Numbered from the stretch's first letter, positions 9,932 through 20,259 are shown. The stretch: 64,000 nucleotides of DNA from Polytrichum commune (GCA_950295325.1 OX485805.1:30119501-30183500); one strand, 5' to 3'. Made by a program: numbers and translations. The notes: a model not told the origin generated them from the sequence alone.

Positions 9932-12447
9932 ATGGAAGATTCTAGGTGTGCTATCATCACAGGAGTCGCTCGTCCTCACGGGATCGGCCATCAACTCGTG
10001 TACTCATTTTTGAAACAGGTGAGTGAGTGCACAGGAATGACATGTCACTATATTCTTGAGATTTCAATTTTGATTCCTTAGCATATTCTTAAGTTGTGGA
10101 GCATGTATCGAAGCAATCTGAGACCAATTGGTGAGCAGTGTTGGCAGAAATTGTTCTGTTACACGCTTAGGGTATAGGGTTTAAAGTTTTAGGCGTTGTA
10201 CTCATTCTCGAAACAGGTGGGTTGCACAGGAACCACATATCACAACATCCTTGAAATTTCAGTGTTCATGTTGTCGGATTCTTAGAGCATTCTTAAGGTT
10301 GCGGAGCATGTGTCGAAGCGATTTGAAATTTGATTTGTGGGCAGTGTTGGAGGAAATTGTTCCGTTACACGCTTAGGGTTTAGGGTTTAGGGTTTAAGGG
10401 TTTGGGTGTGGAGTCTGTTGTGAAATTTCGTGGTTGAAGGTTTGTTGCTGTTTTTTTTTTATGGCCAGGGCTACAATGTTGTAGGTGCGGATGTGCAAGA
10501 GCTCAACAAGGACGAGAAGCTTGATGATGGAGCTTTCAAGTTTGTGCTTGCAGACATCAGCAATCCTGTAGATGCCAAGCGAGTGGTCGATGCGTCGGTT
10601 GAGGCTTATGGTGGTCAAATTCATGTGCTCATTAACAATGCAGGTAGGCTCTTTGATTGGCACCGAGAGAGATCACAAGTATGACGACTTTCAGCAGAAC
10701 CCATTCATCTTCATTTGTGAAGCTTTGGAAGGATGATTTCTAACAATGCAAGTTGATGATTCTCAGCAAAACTCATTCATCTTCATTTGTGAAGCTTTGA
10801 GAGGATTCGAAAAATGCAAGGTGATTGGCAGTCAAATTTAGAGTCATCTTGACTTATGAAGCTTTGAAAAGATTCAAATAATGCAAGTTGATGATTATCA
10901 GCAAAGTCATTTCCATTTGTGAAGCTTTGAAAAGATGATTACTAAGAATGCGAGTTGATGAATTTCAGCAAAACTCCCTCATACCGGAGCAGAGGATCCT
11001 TTGAAGGAGTTTTCGGATACAGTAGCTGTGAATTTAATCGGAGCTTACAATATGTCGCATTATGCGATACCATTCATGCCGCCAGGAAAATCCAGTATTG
11101 TCCACATGTCCAGCACCAGGGCTCATCAAAGTGAACCAGACACCACAGGCTACAGTGCTTCCAAAGCTGGTCTCTGCGGCCTCACACATTCCCAGGTTTG
11201 TTTTTGCAATTGTATAAGTACCGGCAGAAAAGTTTTGCATCCCATTTTTGCACTTCTAAGGAATCCCTGCAACAGTTGTCACCCCACATTTGTCCAACCT
11301 ACTTTTTTCACCTTCTAGATGCACTTATTGATGTGTTGCCAAAGTGGGCCTCAAAGTAAACTGAATCATCTTCCATTATTGCTAAAGTCACTCAAGTTAC
11401 TGTGCAGTTCTAATTGCAGGCAATTACTTCCTTGCATCCCTTTTTATATCTAGAAATTGAAACAGAAACATCAACAATAGTCACTCAAAGTGTTTGCCTG
11501 TTTTCTGCCTTCCTCATCTCTTTATCATACCTCCCTGCTGGAATGCTGAATAAGCTGGGTTTGGAAGTGGTTTTTTGCAATACGTTGATGATTCATAGTC
11601 TCATGTTTGTGCTGTGATTCTTCTGCATCCCCTTCTCTATCTCTTAAGTGAAAGTGAAACATCAACAATAGTCACTCGGAATGTCTGCCTGTTTTCTGCC
11701 TTCCTCACCTTTAAGGTAGATGGGTTTTAAATGGTTCCTTTTTCCCATTAGCCTACTCCTAGGATATGAAATACATGATCAGTACAAGATGGTTAGCAAA
11801 TCTTAATCGAGGTGGTAGCAACTTTCCTTACAGTTTTCCCAACTCATATAAATATCTTATTCATTGTCAAAGTCAACATTCTCGTGCTCTCTAAATGGTC
11901 ATATACGTCCCCCCAAATATGTTGACTACTGAGCCCAGAATGGTTATCATATTTTGAGCACACAGTCCAATTTGTTGTAAGCACATGTCTTTTTGGTACC
12001 TCTTTTTGGAGCCACACCAAGACACATACTACTCAAAACATAGGTGTCCCATCAAGACAGTAACTGAATAAGGATTGTCTACCTTAGCACACCTATGCTG
12101 AATTGCTGAAATTTGTGATTAAACTGGGTTGTGAACTGGTGTTTTCACTACATTAAAGATTCACAGTCCCATGTGTTGTGGTGTAATTCTGCCTGCAGGC
12201 AATCACTTTAGCAGGCAAAGTGCGTGTCAATGCAGTGTTACCAGGGTGGATTAACACGGATGAGCAAGGTGAAGCCGCATTGCGGAGTGAAGATCATGCA
12301 TGGCACCCCGTGGGGCGGGTGGGTGTTCCCCAAGATGTGGCTGAAATGTGTCTGTTTTTGTGTGATGAAAGGAGATCAGGGTTCATCACTGGTCAAGAGT
12401 TTGTTGTTGATGGGGGTGTCTCGAAGAAGATGGTGTACCCCGAGTAA
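9932..12447 (+). CDS. short-chain dehydrogenase/reductase, 4 exons
   Basis: A classical SDR oxidoreductase; substrate unknown. Exons: 9932-10018, 10469-10643, 10993-11195 and 12199-12447, giving 237 aa. Visible motifs are the cofactor loop TGVARPHGIG, the NNAG motif ending exon 2, the catalytic Ser128, Tyr141 and Lys145 (HMSS, then YSASK, with the usual 13-residue spacing), VNAVLPGWINT, and the C-terminal GQEFVVDGG. In this model the NNAG-to-catalytic-Asn spacing is about 12 residues shorter than usual. Using the donor at 10679 (exon 2 ending 10678) and the acceptor before 10995 restores the spacing and gives 248 aa, close to the family's usual length, though that donor is weaker. The frame is open upstream to 9626, with an in-frame ATG at 9671 and a Ser/Arg-rich stretch, so a transit peptide is possible. 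The gene converges with the F-box gene. Confidence 0.85.
9997..10400 (+). repeat. 198-bp tandem duplication copying the exon 1/intron 1 junction
   Basis: The end of dehydrogenase exon 1 with its donor (ACTCATTTTTGAAACAG, then GTGAG) is repeated 198 bp downstream as ACTCATTCTCGAAACAG followed by GTGGG. The following sequence is also repeated (TTCTTAAG...GGAGCATGT...CGAAGC, then AAATTGTTC...TTACACGCTTAGGG). The second unit ends in a short run of TTTAGGG repeats at about 10374-10400. The copied exon end is a decoy, because the real exon 2 follows at 10469. Confidence 0.75.
10660..10990 (+). repeat. short tandem repeat array in dehydrogenase intron 2
   Basis: Four imperfect copies of a unit of about 65-75 bp, recognisable by GCAAGTTGATGATT, CAGCAAAACTCATT and CATTTGTGAAGCTTTG. 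The last copy runs up to the exon 3 acceptor. No coding role is visible. Confidence 0.65.
11414..12198 (+). repeat. duplicated block before exon 4, second copy interrupted by a MITE
   Basis: A block of about 200 bp (11414-11620) with CATCAACAATAGTCACTC, TTTTCTGCCTTCCTCA and CTCATGTTTGTGCTGTG is repeated from about 11625 to 12198. The first copy opens with GCAGGCAATTACTT, mirroring the real exon 4 acceptor GCAGGCAATCACTT at 12195. The second copy is split by the MITE at 11714-12084. Confidence 0.7.
11714..12084 (+). mobile_element. MITE, TA-target family (full-length copy)
   Basis: A 371-bp element starting TA-AGGTAGATGGG and ending TGTCTACCT-TA, in the last intron of the dehydrogenase gene. 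It interrupts the second copy of a duplicated block. The uninterrupted first copy (CTCATCTCTTTATCATACCTCC, around 11515-11535) approximates the empty site and supports a TA target duplication. Confidence 0.8.
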
Positions 12448-13816
12448 CTCGATTACGTGTTGATATATATAGTTCATTTTTAAAACAAGTTCTGTTGCAT
12501 TTATTGTTGTTTTTGCTGTGAGATTGCAAGAGTTGCAGTTTGCTCTTTAACTACACCGATGATGGTAAATAGTAGCTAATTCCAGCTAATATATGACAAC
12601 TGTGCACTAAAGAGAATTGCGCTAAAGAGAATTGCACTATAGAAACCTTTTAATTCCACATAACCTGGCAGTGCTAACCTACATTTACCCCTAAAGGCCC
12701 ACGAGGACCTTTTTGTCTCTGGCCCTCGAAATCCCATGAAACCTTGTTAGCCATTTTCCTCCCTAGTCATAGCTATTGAAGTTGTCTGTCAGCTCCAAAA
12801 GCTTGATCATGGAATTGCATGCATGGTTATTCTCTAAACCTCATGAAGTGCCCACATCTCAATAGACAATTCGACACTTTGATCACTTAAAGATCATGCT
12901 TGCAACCCTCCACCACTCTATAATGTGCGTAATTTCAACCGATTTCTCGTCAAAATAACGAGATTGATGATTATAGTATAACGACCAAAAATAACATGTG
13001 ATTTGTGTTCGTAATCGTATGGATATGATATCTCACCATTTCGTTTTGGAACACCTCTCAAGACACCCTTAGATTTGTTATCTATCTTAGAAAATGCTTC
13101 ACCCTTCATGTCTTCGTAGGCCTTTAGGGATTAATTGATGGCCAGTCGATACAAAGGAATTTAGTCACACTTGCTTAAAATCTGCTAATTGCGGTGCACA
13201 ATTGACATGGGACATTCTCACCACAAATGAATGGGTAGTACTTACTAGGTATTCTTCTCCGACAAAGAAACTAAGAATTTGAGCATGAAGCCCAGCCGGA
13301 AGATAATATTTTTCCAGATATGTAGCCAACTCTAGAAGACCAAGCTCTCAAATGTGTCTTTGTCTTCAAAGGAATTATTTGGTTCCTTGAATCTTGGTAA
13401 CCCCTAGTCATACGAAAAGAACTAAGCACAAGCATAACTTGGCATAACACGGGATCCACAAGAATTTTGCAGAAGTTGTGCCCATCCCAACTCCATAGAC
13501 AAAATCCAAAGCCAAGCCAGAGTTCGAATCAAGTCCTGTTTCTCAACTGGTATTCACAATTGGGTCAAATTGCCTCTTACAAAATAAAATACCTACATTA
13601 CAATGTCAAGTGAGGTAACATCAGGTGTCTTTCAAACCCTGATGCACACCCAAAAGTAACTTCTGTATTTGCCTGCCCAAAGGTTCATGGTAATTCGAAC
13701 AAAAATGACGGACATACTATAGATCCATCTAGCACTATACAACAGAGCTTGCTCTATACAAGAACATAAAAAAGCACTTATCTTTCAGTTTACCATGTCA
13801 CCCAGACCATACCACC
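12448..13816. other. no gene recognised between convergent genes
   Basis: This is the 3' flank of the dehydrogenase (plus) and of the F-box gene (minus). I see no further exon and no clear transposon ends. It probably holds both 3' UTRs. Confidence 0.4.
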
Positions 13817-15121
13817 TCACATCCATGGGAAATTCTCGTTTGGATGATCCCCTGCAAATTCAATTAGCATTTGTACATCATCTGCACTCACACACCCATT
13901 CGATTTATCCATCGCATAGTCAACAAGCATCTCAAGGTTATCGTCATCAAGCGCATCCTTGGAATCTTTCGGTACTTCGACCGTGCTCCATGTCTTCAAT
14001 GCCATGTTGTAGATCACAAACTTCGTCAAACATTGTGGCGTCCATTCCATTGGACACATTAGGATGTACTCCTCACAGTAAAAAGTCTTCACAAGGTACC
14101 GATTCTGAAATTCTCTGTCCTCAGGCTTTAACCACAAATGCATTTTGTCTGGCATGCTGTCAACCATGCACCATTGTAGACCTGATTGTAAAAATTCCCA
14201 TACGCGAATCAACCCTTCGTCATCCCCGGTCACGTCATACAAAACTCCTTTCCATTCACCGAGCCCGCTGTGATGGCCATCAACACAGCGCTGATATGGT
14301 GCATGTGGAAGAGACGTCCACGAATCGTGCTCAAAATCGTATGCTATTAATGCAGGTTGCATATGCCTCCGAGACTTGATGTATAAAATCCCATTACAAT
14401 GCACGGACACCCCACACTCCAACTTCACGCGGGAAAGCTCGGCGGATTTCAATGTCCATTTCTCCGAAATGCTTTCGTATACGTACGTTTGCATGTTGGG
14501 GTAACCCATCGTGACAAGTAACTTGTACGTGCCGCAATTTTTGTCCACCGCAATCTCGGACAAAGTGATCACCGTGTCCTTGGATGAGTCATGTTCGTAA
14601 AGAGTTGGCAAATGATGTCTCGCTTTCGTATGAATGTTGAACACGGTACCTTGCTGCGGGTTATGCGAAGTCGCACTATATACATACCCATCGGCCACAA
14701 CCGTTTTCCCCTTCTTGAAGGCGAAGTGCGGAAGCGGCTTTCTCACCCAATCACAAAGCCCCACATCGTACACCAACATGACATGATGACACCAAAAGCC
14801 GACCGCCCCAAAAAGGATGAAATAGGGCTTTGGAAAACGAGGCCCCGCGTATTGCTCTAAGAAGTGTCGGTTTCCTGCGAGAACGTTCCACGCCGAGCAC
14901 ACGCAGCGTAGCTGGTAGAAAATTTGAAGTGGGAGCTTCGCATACACCATCTCCAAGTTAATGAACTGTTGAAGGTTGCCCCATAACGCCGAATCCATCA
15001 CCACATTTTGAGTGCTTGCGCTCGAGCTCCATCCTGAGGGTTGTGGTTGTTGATGGTGCTCAAATGGTCCTCCCACTTTTGACCACTTTCTTGCACCTAA
15101 TTCATCTTGGCTACTGGCCAT
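13817..15121 (-). CDS. F-box protein, single coding exon
   Basis: Predicted substrate receptor of an SCF ubiquitin ligase: the F-box would bind SKP1 and the C-terminal part the target. The 434-aa frame starts at the ATG at 15121 (MASSQDEL). The open frame continues upstream, but a good acceptor (TTTGTTTCACAG, exon from 15146) lies just before, so the extra upstream codons are probably intron and the 5' UTR is spliced. The F-box spans about residues 46-88 (LWGNLQQF..., LPLQIFYQLRCVCSAWN). The remainder resembles the F-box-associated/kelch-type beta-propeller region, with repeated blocks such as the WVRKPLPHF segment and YVYESISEKWTLK. An acidic stretch (DALDDDNLEML) lies near the C-terminus. 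The target is unknown. The opposite-strand open frames here are shadows. Confidence 0.85.
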   Translation of the reverse strand: MASSQDELGARKWSKVGGPFEHHQQPQPSGWSSSASTQNVVMDSALWGNLQQFINLEMVYAKLPLQIFYQLRCVCSAWNVLAGNRHFLEQYAGPRFPKPYFILFGAVGFWCHHVMLVYDVGLCDWVRKPLPHFAFKKGKTVVADGYVYSATSHNPQQGTVFNIHTKARHHLPTLYEHDSSKDTVITLSEIAVDKNCGTYKLLVTMGYPNMQTYVYESISEKWTLKSAELSRVKLECGVSVHCNGILYIKSRRHMQPALIAYDFEHDSWTSLPHAPYQRCVDGHHSGLGEWKGVLYDVTGDDEGLIRVWEFLQSGLQWCMVDSMPDKMHLWLKPEDREFQNRYLVKTFYCEEYILMCPMEWTPQCLTKFVIYNMALKTWSTVEVPKDSKDALDDDNLEMLVDYAMDKSNGCVSADDVQMLIEFAGDHPNENFPWM

Positions 15122-15145
15122 TGTTCCCTCATTATCACCAACTCT

Positions 15146-16638
15146 GCTGTGAAACAAACACACACACACACACCGCATTCATGTTTGTATTAGGAGGTAC
15201 AGATCTATAAACAAGCAAGTGACACGCATTGAGGAGGTGATAGCTCTAGAGAGTGAAAGCCAATGTTATGCCACGATAATCTTGGAAATTCCCAAACACA
15301 ACCCCTATGTTATTTTCAAGCACCAAAATGAGAGTATGAGGGACTCTGTAAAATACATCATCCTGATGTTCTATGCTGTAGAATAGCATCAATTCTGACA
15401 ATTCAAATCTAAAAATAAATCCTACCTATGCTTAGAGATTTAACGCAGACGCACAACTTCTTGCTTCAAAAAGTAACCCAACCCAGAAACTAAAGATGTC
15501 ACTCCAATTTTCCAATACGACATCCCCAGAGTTTTTGCTTTTGCATGCATCAGATTTTTTAGGGTTTAGGGTTTAAGGTTTAGGGTTTTAAGACCAGGCA
15601 AAAGATGGGTTTAAGACCAACACTTTCTCTCTAGACAGCAAACTTTTCAGGGAAGGGGTTATGTAGGCAAAATTCGGTGGCCTGGCAATTTTATGGCAAC
15701 AGATTCACCACCAGATGACTTGACTTTGAAACCAAATTTCAATTTCCATCTCAAATGTATGCCTAGAATTTTCTGTACGCAGATACAAAAGAGAAACCAC
15801 AAACACATGGCTGAACACGTGGCTAACAAATCCAGTGAATTATTTTGACCCACATCGACCATGATTCCAGATCCAATGCTGCAAGTCACCACCTCATCCA
15901 AATCGATCCAACATCACCAAACCTCACCGATCGTGCATATTGGGCTACTTACAGATATAACATCAAACTCTGGGTCCGAGTTAAAAGAATACTTATTATT
16001 GACCCAAAAGTTTAAGAGGAGATTTCGTCACCCTTAAACCTTACTTTAAAGAACTTTCCTCCGCCAACTATGACACAAACTCTTACTCTGACTACAGTTT
16101 AACATCCAAGCACACTTCTTAGCACAATTTTTTTCCCAAAAGGAAACGTCACCAAAATTCAGTCAATTTCCAGAACCACCCACACCTTTATCTCAATTTC
16201 GAAGACAAAAATTGAACACATTCATCAGTAGAGAGCCAACAGAACACCAAAATGACACCAAAATGACATGAAATTTAGGTTGAACTCAAATCCATGTGTG
16301 CACATCAACAGCTGCGACAAGGAGAGAAATGGAGAACGTGTCAAAACAAAAACATAACCCAAAACAATTCTCAAGAAAATAAATAAATAAATAAATAAAA
16401 AGCAGAAAGAGCAGACTAACCCAATTCTACCAAGCTGTGGACCCGAGAGAGGATGCTAATATGTCTGCAACATGAAGAAAGTGTCGAAAATCCAAAAGCT
16501 GCATAAACCCCTCCGAACCCAAATGCGATCCAAAATCTGACTCACTTCGGGCCTTCTCCTCCCTTTCAACTCAAAACGGACAAACTTGTGGATCGGTGCA
16601 ATTCTCCTAAGGTGTAACTAAAATCATTCCCGGTTCCG
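15146..16638 (-). other. probable 5' UTR intron and upstream region of the F-box gene
   Basis: The acceptor at 15147-15148 suggests an intron in the leader. A short CA repeat lies next to it at about 15161-15174. A TTTAGGG-type run is at about 15559-15590 and an AAAT repeat at about 16379-16400. I could not place the first exon or a transcription start with confidence. Confidence 0.35.
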
Positions 16639-16730
16639 TTCCGATTGCTTCGAAGCAATCGGAATCCGTGCTTTGTAAGCACAGCCATCCTTGATTCTTT
16701 GCTTACAAGGATGAGATGGATCTGCCGCCG
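16639..16730. repeat. cluster of three short perfect hairpins
   Basis: A 26-base perfect palindrome (half-site TTCCGATTGCTTC) occupies 16639-16664. It is followed at once by GTGCTT-tgt-AAGCAC and then by CATCCTTG...CAAGGATG. Three hairpins sit within about 90 bp in a locally GC-rich patch upstream of the F-box gene. The function is unknown. Confidence 0.6.
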
Positions 16731-16994
16731 CCACCAGCCGTAGGCTTCGACGGGGGACCCGGGGAATGGCCGGGTGACCCTCGGGAACTAGTTTCTTGCA
16801 GGCGGGAATGATACGAGTTCAAATTTGGAGAACCACTTGAGGGTCCGGGCCTAAAGAAACTTGGGGTCCAAAACATCACCCCACCTTCGAACTCAAGATT
16901 GGTTTCTCAAACTAAGAGTATTTGTTTTCAGTCGAGATCATTTAAATTTGGCAAAAATAATGTCACATCAGCGTCACATCAGTTTTTCCATATC

Positions 16995-17165
16995 TTAGAC
17001 CCAAACCTTTGCATAACATTACTCAGATCCATAGCAATGTTTTGTGGGACTGACAGTATTTGCAAATATTCCTCACGTTCAGTTTGAGTGTGGGAATATT
17101 CTCAATCCCACATAACATTATTATGGATCTCAATAATGTTATGTGTGTAAATTTATTGGGTCTAA
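16995..17165. repeat. long imperfect inverted repeat (foldback)
   Basis: Two arms of about 80 bp face each other. The left arm opens TTAGACCCAA and contains CATAACATTACTCAGATCC. The right arm contains GGATCTCAATAATGTTATG and closes TTGGGTCTAA. The middle parts also pair (ATCCATAgcAATGTTttGTGGG against CCCACATAACATTATTATGG). This is probably the core of a non-autonomous DNA element whose outer ends I could not fix. Confidence 0.6.
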
Positions 17166-17989
17166 AATTTTGCTCTCAACCAATAGGATTGGTTCATTCA
17201 ATAGTTATTCTGATCTTGGGCCCTAGTGTGAACTCACCATTAGTATGGATTTGGTTGGGTTCCTTATGCACTAACTTAAGGTGGGTTTACACTTAGATCC
17301 AGGGTCAAAGAAACTCCACAATCAAACAAAATTTTGGACCCAAGAAGTTTACACTAGGGTCCATATCCATAATAGGACCAAATGAAGTGGCATTAATGTG
17401 GCATCACTTTTCCACATGCCAAAATTTAATCAGAGAAATGAAAACAATAATGAGGATCCACATCGTATCAAAAGTGAAGTAGTTCCTAGTCACGAGGCTC
17501 AAGTATAAAACTTGTGATACTTGCACTACACCGTTTCTCGTATGTAGTGTCACATACACTATTTGTGAAGGGCATGAACTAGATGCCTAGAAGTCTGAAA
17601 GTAGCATGTCCTCTTATTGCCAGTTTGATATTCTTTGTCAATGTTAGTTACTTGTTTAAGTGAAAAAATATTTAATAGTTATGACAGTTAGCATAGCACA
17701 TTGGGATATTCGAGATAATGCAAGGGGGAGATATTATTGAGTATACTAATGGCAATTGTCATGTATTTACATTTTAGTATGCAATAGGAAAATATTATTG
17801 AGCATACTAATGCCAAGTATCATTGGTGTGCACTTTAGTAAACTTGTAGACCATTGTGTAACATATGCATACATCACATAACACTATTGAACATACTCAT
17901 GCCATGATATTAATAAGTGTTAAGAGGTGGCACTTTTGGTGAATTTATTGATCATTAGTGTAACCTAGACTATGCCTCAAAATTGGGTA

Positions 17990-18740
17990 AGTGATACTAT
18001 TGCATGTGTGACATTAAATACCATAAATGGTGTAGTTCAATGTTTTTGTGATATTGTTGGGGGGGGTATGTGGAAGCTTTCGAGTAGTTCAATGCTCCTT
18101 GTGTGTATGGAGCCTCGGATACATGTGGTGATTACTATAAGTGGGTTGACTTTTCAACCTTGTGCTTTGATTGCGACAATAAGAGGAATATATCTATTGC
18201 TTTTGGTTAAGATGGCTTGGTTTGTATATCTATCATGCGCGAATGTAAATTATAGTACATGGATTCTTAACTTGGGGTTTGGTGTGTATGCACATGGTCG
18301 TTCTTGTGGTGCACCTTCGACATACATAATGTATGGACAAAGTCTTGTCATACATGTACATTTTGTTGTCGGGCATGTGCATTGTAGTACCCATGATAGG
18401 ATGGCATTTCCTTGTGGGTGTTCACATTTGTTGCAAATGTTTGTAAGTGTGTGGTATCTTGTATGGATACATGATTTATGTAACTTGGCGATTTGTTGAG
18501 TAGGGGCGTTTGTGACGTGCAACTCTAAGTCCTTTAAGGAATTCATGATTGCATAGGGAGAGTAGGTGTGGCCATGTGTCTTAGTCATTGTTACGGCATA
18601 GTTTATAATTAGGGTTTGTAATTTGGGGGGCCATAAGAGGTTTTTTCCTATGGTTGCCCACCTATTTTGCGGATTTGAATTTGAGGATTTGTGTGATTTG
18701 GGTAGAATATACATTTGGCTCACAAAGCCCAACCCTAGCA
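17990..18740 (-). pseudogene. LINE-like element, 3' fragment (copy A, endonuclease-like end)
   Basis: The minus strand reads a decayed C-terminal domain: a Cys-rich CTCPTTKCTC segment, then YVEGAP, then HVL-stop-FTFAHDRY, then GxKVNPLIVITTCIRG and HTRSIELL. The same order appears in copy B at 20.7-21.2 kb. The expected PD is changed to PY and the expected catalytic Glu codon is now TAA, so the fragment is dead. It abuts copy C, which runs the other way. Confidence 0.6.
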
Positions 18741-20160
18741 ACTCAATGGCAAGGTATGGGCCTCACACATCCCACCAATTACCAAAGCATAAGTGAAGCA
18801 ATCCCCTGGACCAAAAATGGCCGCCAAAGCAAACCCAACAACATTACCATACTCATCCTCACCCACAAAGGTTGGTCATCCCCAAAACTATCATTAACAA
18901 AACAAAACATTCTTATCATCACAACCATCCCATCCAATGCTCTCCAATTTACACTAGAACCCGAATGGCCTTCCTATTATAACCGCCCCAAACCATCACT
19001 CAGAACAATTACATGCACACATAGCCTAGACACACCACCCGTAAAACACACATTTACGCCACACCTACAACAAATCATCTAAGAGCAATATAATCTCAAC
19101 ATCCCTACACATCCACAATCATCATAAAAACATACAAAGTAAATGCATCACATAGACGGCTCCTTCATACCCCTAATGGCAAAAATAATGGAAATTTAGT
19201 TGGCTTAGGGTGAATATCTTAATTAATGATATGCAAATAGCAAAAAGACTATCAGGCTTCCAAAACATCCTACTTGCATATCTTCATGCCATCTAGCTAC
19301 ACTAAATATGATATTTAGTGGTGTATGGTACTTTATGTCACTATGGTAACTTTTTTGAGTGACACTTCTTATGAATAAGTGATCAATAATTGTCATGGAT
19401 GATGGATGAGATCATCCATTGGCCAAACCCTATCTTCTATTGTCAACACCTTGTGATGAAATATTGTCATGGGTGATTGAAATTTGGATGAAAATCCACT
19501 TGGTAAGTGACAGTAATTGCAACACTGTAAATCTTTAGTTCCCAAAAAAAATTACAAGGACTGACAAATAATGTTGGGTTAACATTTACTGCTAGTGACA
19601 CTATACTATGGTTTACAATTAATATTGAGCAAGACAATTAGAATTGGTGACACTAAATATCATATTTAGTGTGGCAATTGCCAACACACAAAACATCTTC
19701 CATGATATCCACATATTCACCGATTCTTTAAACAACATCTATTTCCTAAACAACATATAAGACGACCATCTTCCCAACATAATCACCCTAACAAACTACT
19801 TATAGCTTCCATAGTACACCTTATCACATGGATCCCACACAAAATTGTAATTGAAAAAGTTAGAGCTCACACATGTATACATGGAAACAACCAAACAAAC
19901 ACCTTAGCCACTGATGCCACATCTAAACCTATATAACCCCAATGATATGTACCACATATACGCATGGCCCACACCATCCCCTACATACTAGCAAAACCAT
20001 CCTCATTGGCTAACCTCACCTGAATAACAATGAATCTTAAAACATTCGTAAAGAAAGAACACAATAGGATTACAATCACAAAAGCCAAATAACTCCAATG
20101 CATCAACAAGTGTATCACTAATGACCAAATTCGTCACAAGCTATCCAACTCCTTATGGAT
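18715..20160 (+). pseudogene. LINE-like element fragment (copy C: methyltransferase-like and RNase H)
   Basis: The plus strand first reads a domain also found in copy B: FGSQSP, WQGMGLTHP, NNITILILTHKGW, LEPEWPSYY (18715-18990). An RNase H follows with frameshifts: DGSFIP near 19155, IFTDSLNNIYFLNNI near 19705, and KVRAHTCIHGNNQ near 19860. The RNase H is split by a separate insertion (19300-19671). The stretch LQCINKCITNDQIRHKLSN near 20095-20155 continues the element before it breaks off. It is not functional. Confidence 0.55.
19300..19671. mobile_element. small insertion with CACTA-type palindromic ends inside copy C
   Basis: The 372-bp insert is bounded on each side by a 21-base palindrome of the form CACTAAATAT-n-ATATTTAGTG. 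The centre base is G on the left and C on the right, so the two ends are inverted copies. It separates two parts of the RNase H coding region of copy C. The CACTA...TAGTG termini recall the CACTA superfamily, but I see no convincing 3-bp target duplication. Confidence 0.45.
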
Positions 20161-20236
20161 AGAGAGAGAGAAAAGAGAAGAAAGGTTGGTCCTTATGGAT
20201 TAGTGTGATTGAAATGCCCGTTCGACCCACCCTTGG

Positions 20237-20259
20237 TATTATGCCCACTGGGCATAATA
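20237..20259. repeat. 23-base palindrome
   Basis: The sequence is TATTATGCCCA-C-TGGGCATAATA, symmetrical around one C. It lies between two LINE-like fragments, and no function is evident. Confidence 0.6.

Noticed and set aside
13795-14379. 194-aa plus-strand open frame opposite the F-box gene
   Set aside because: Shadow of the F-box coding exon; no family resemblance.
17972-18499. 175-aa plus-strand open frame
   Set aside because: Antisense shadow of LINE-like copy A, whose sense motifs read on the minus strand.
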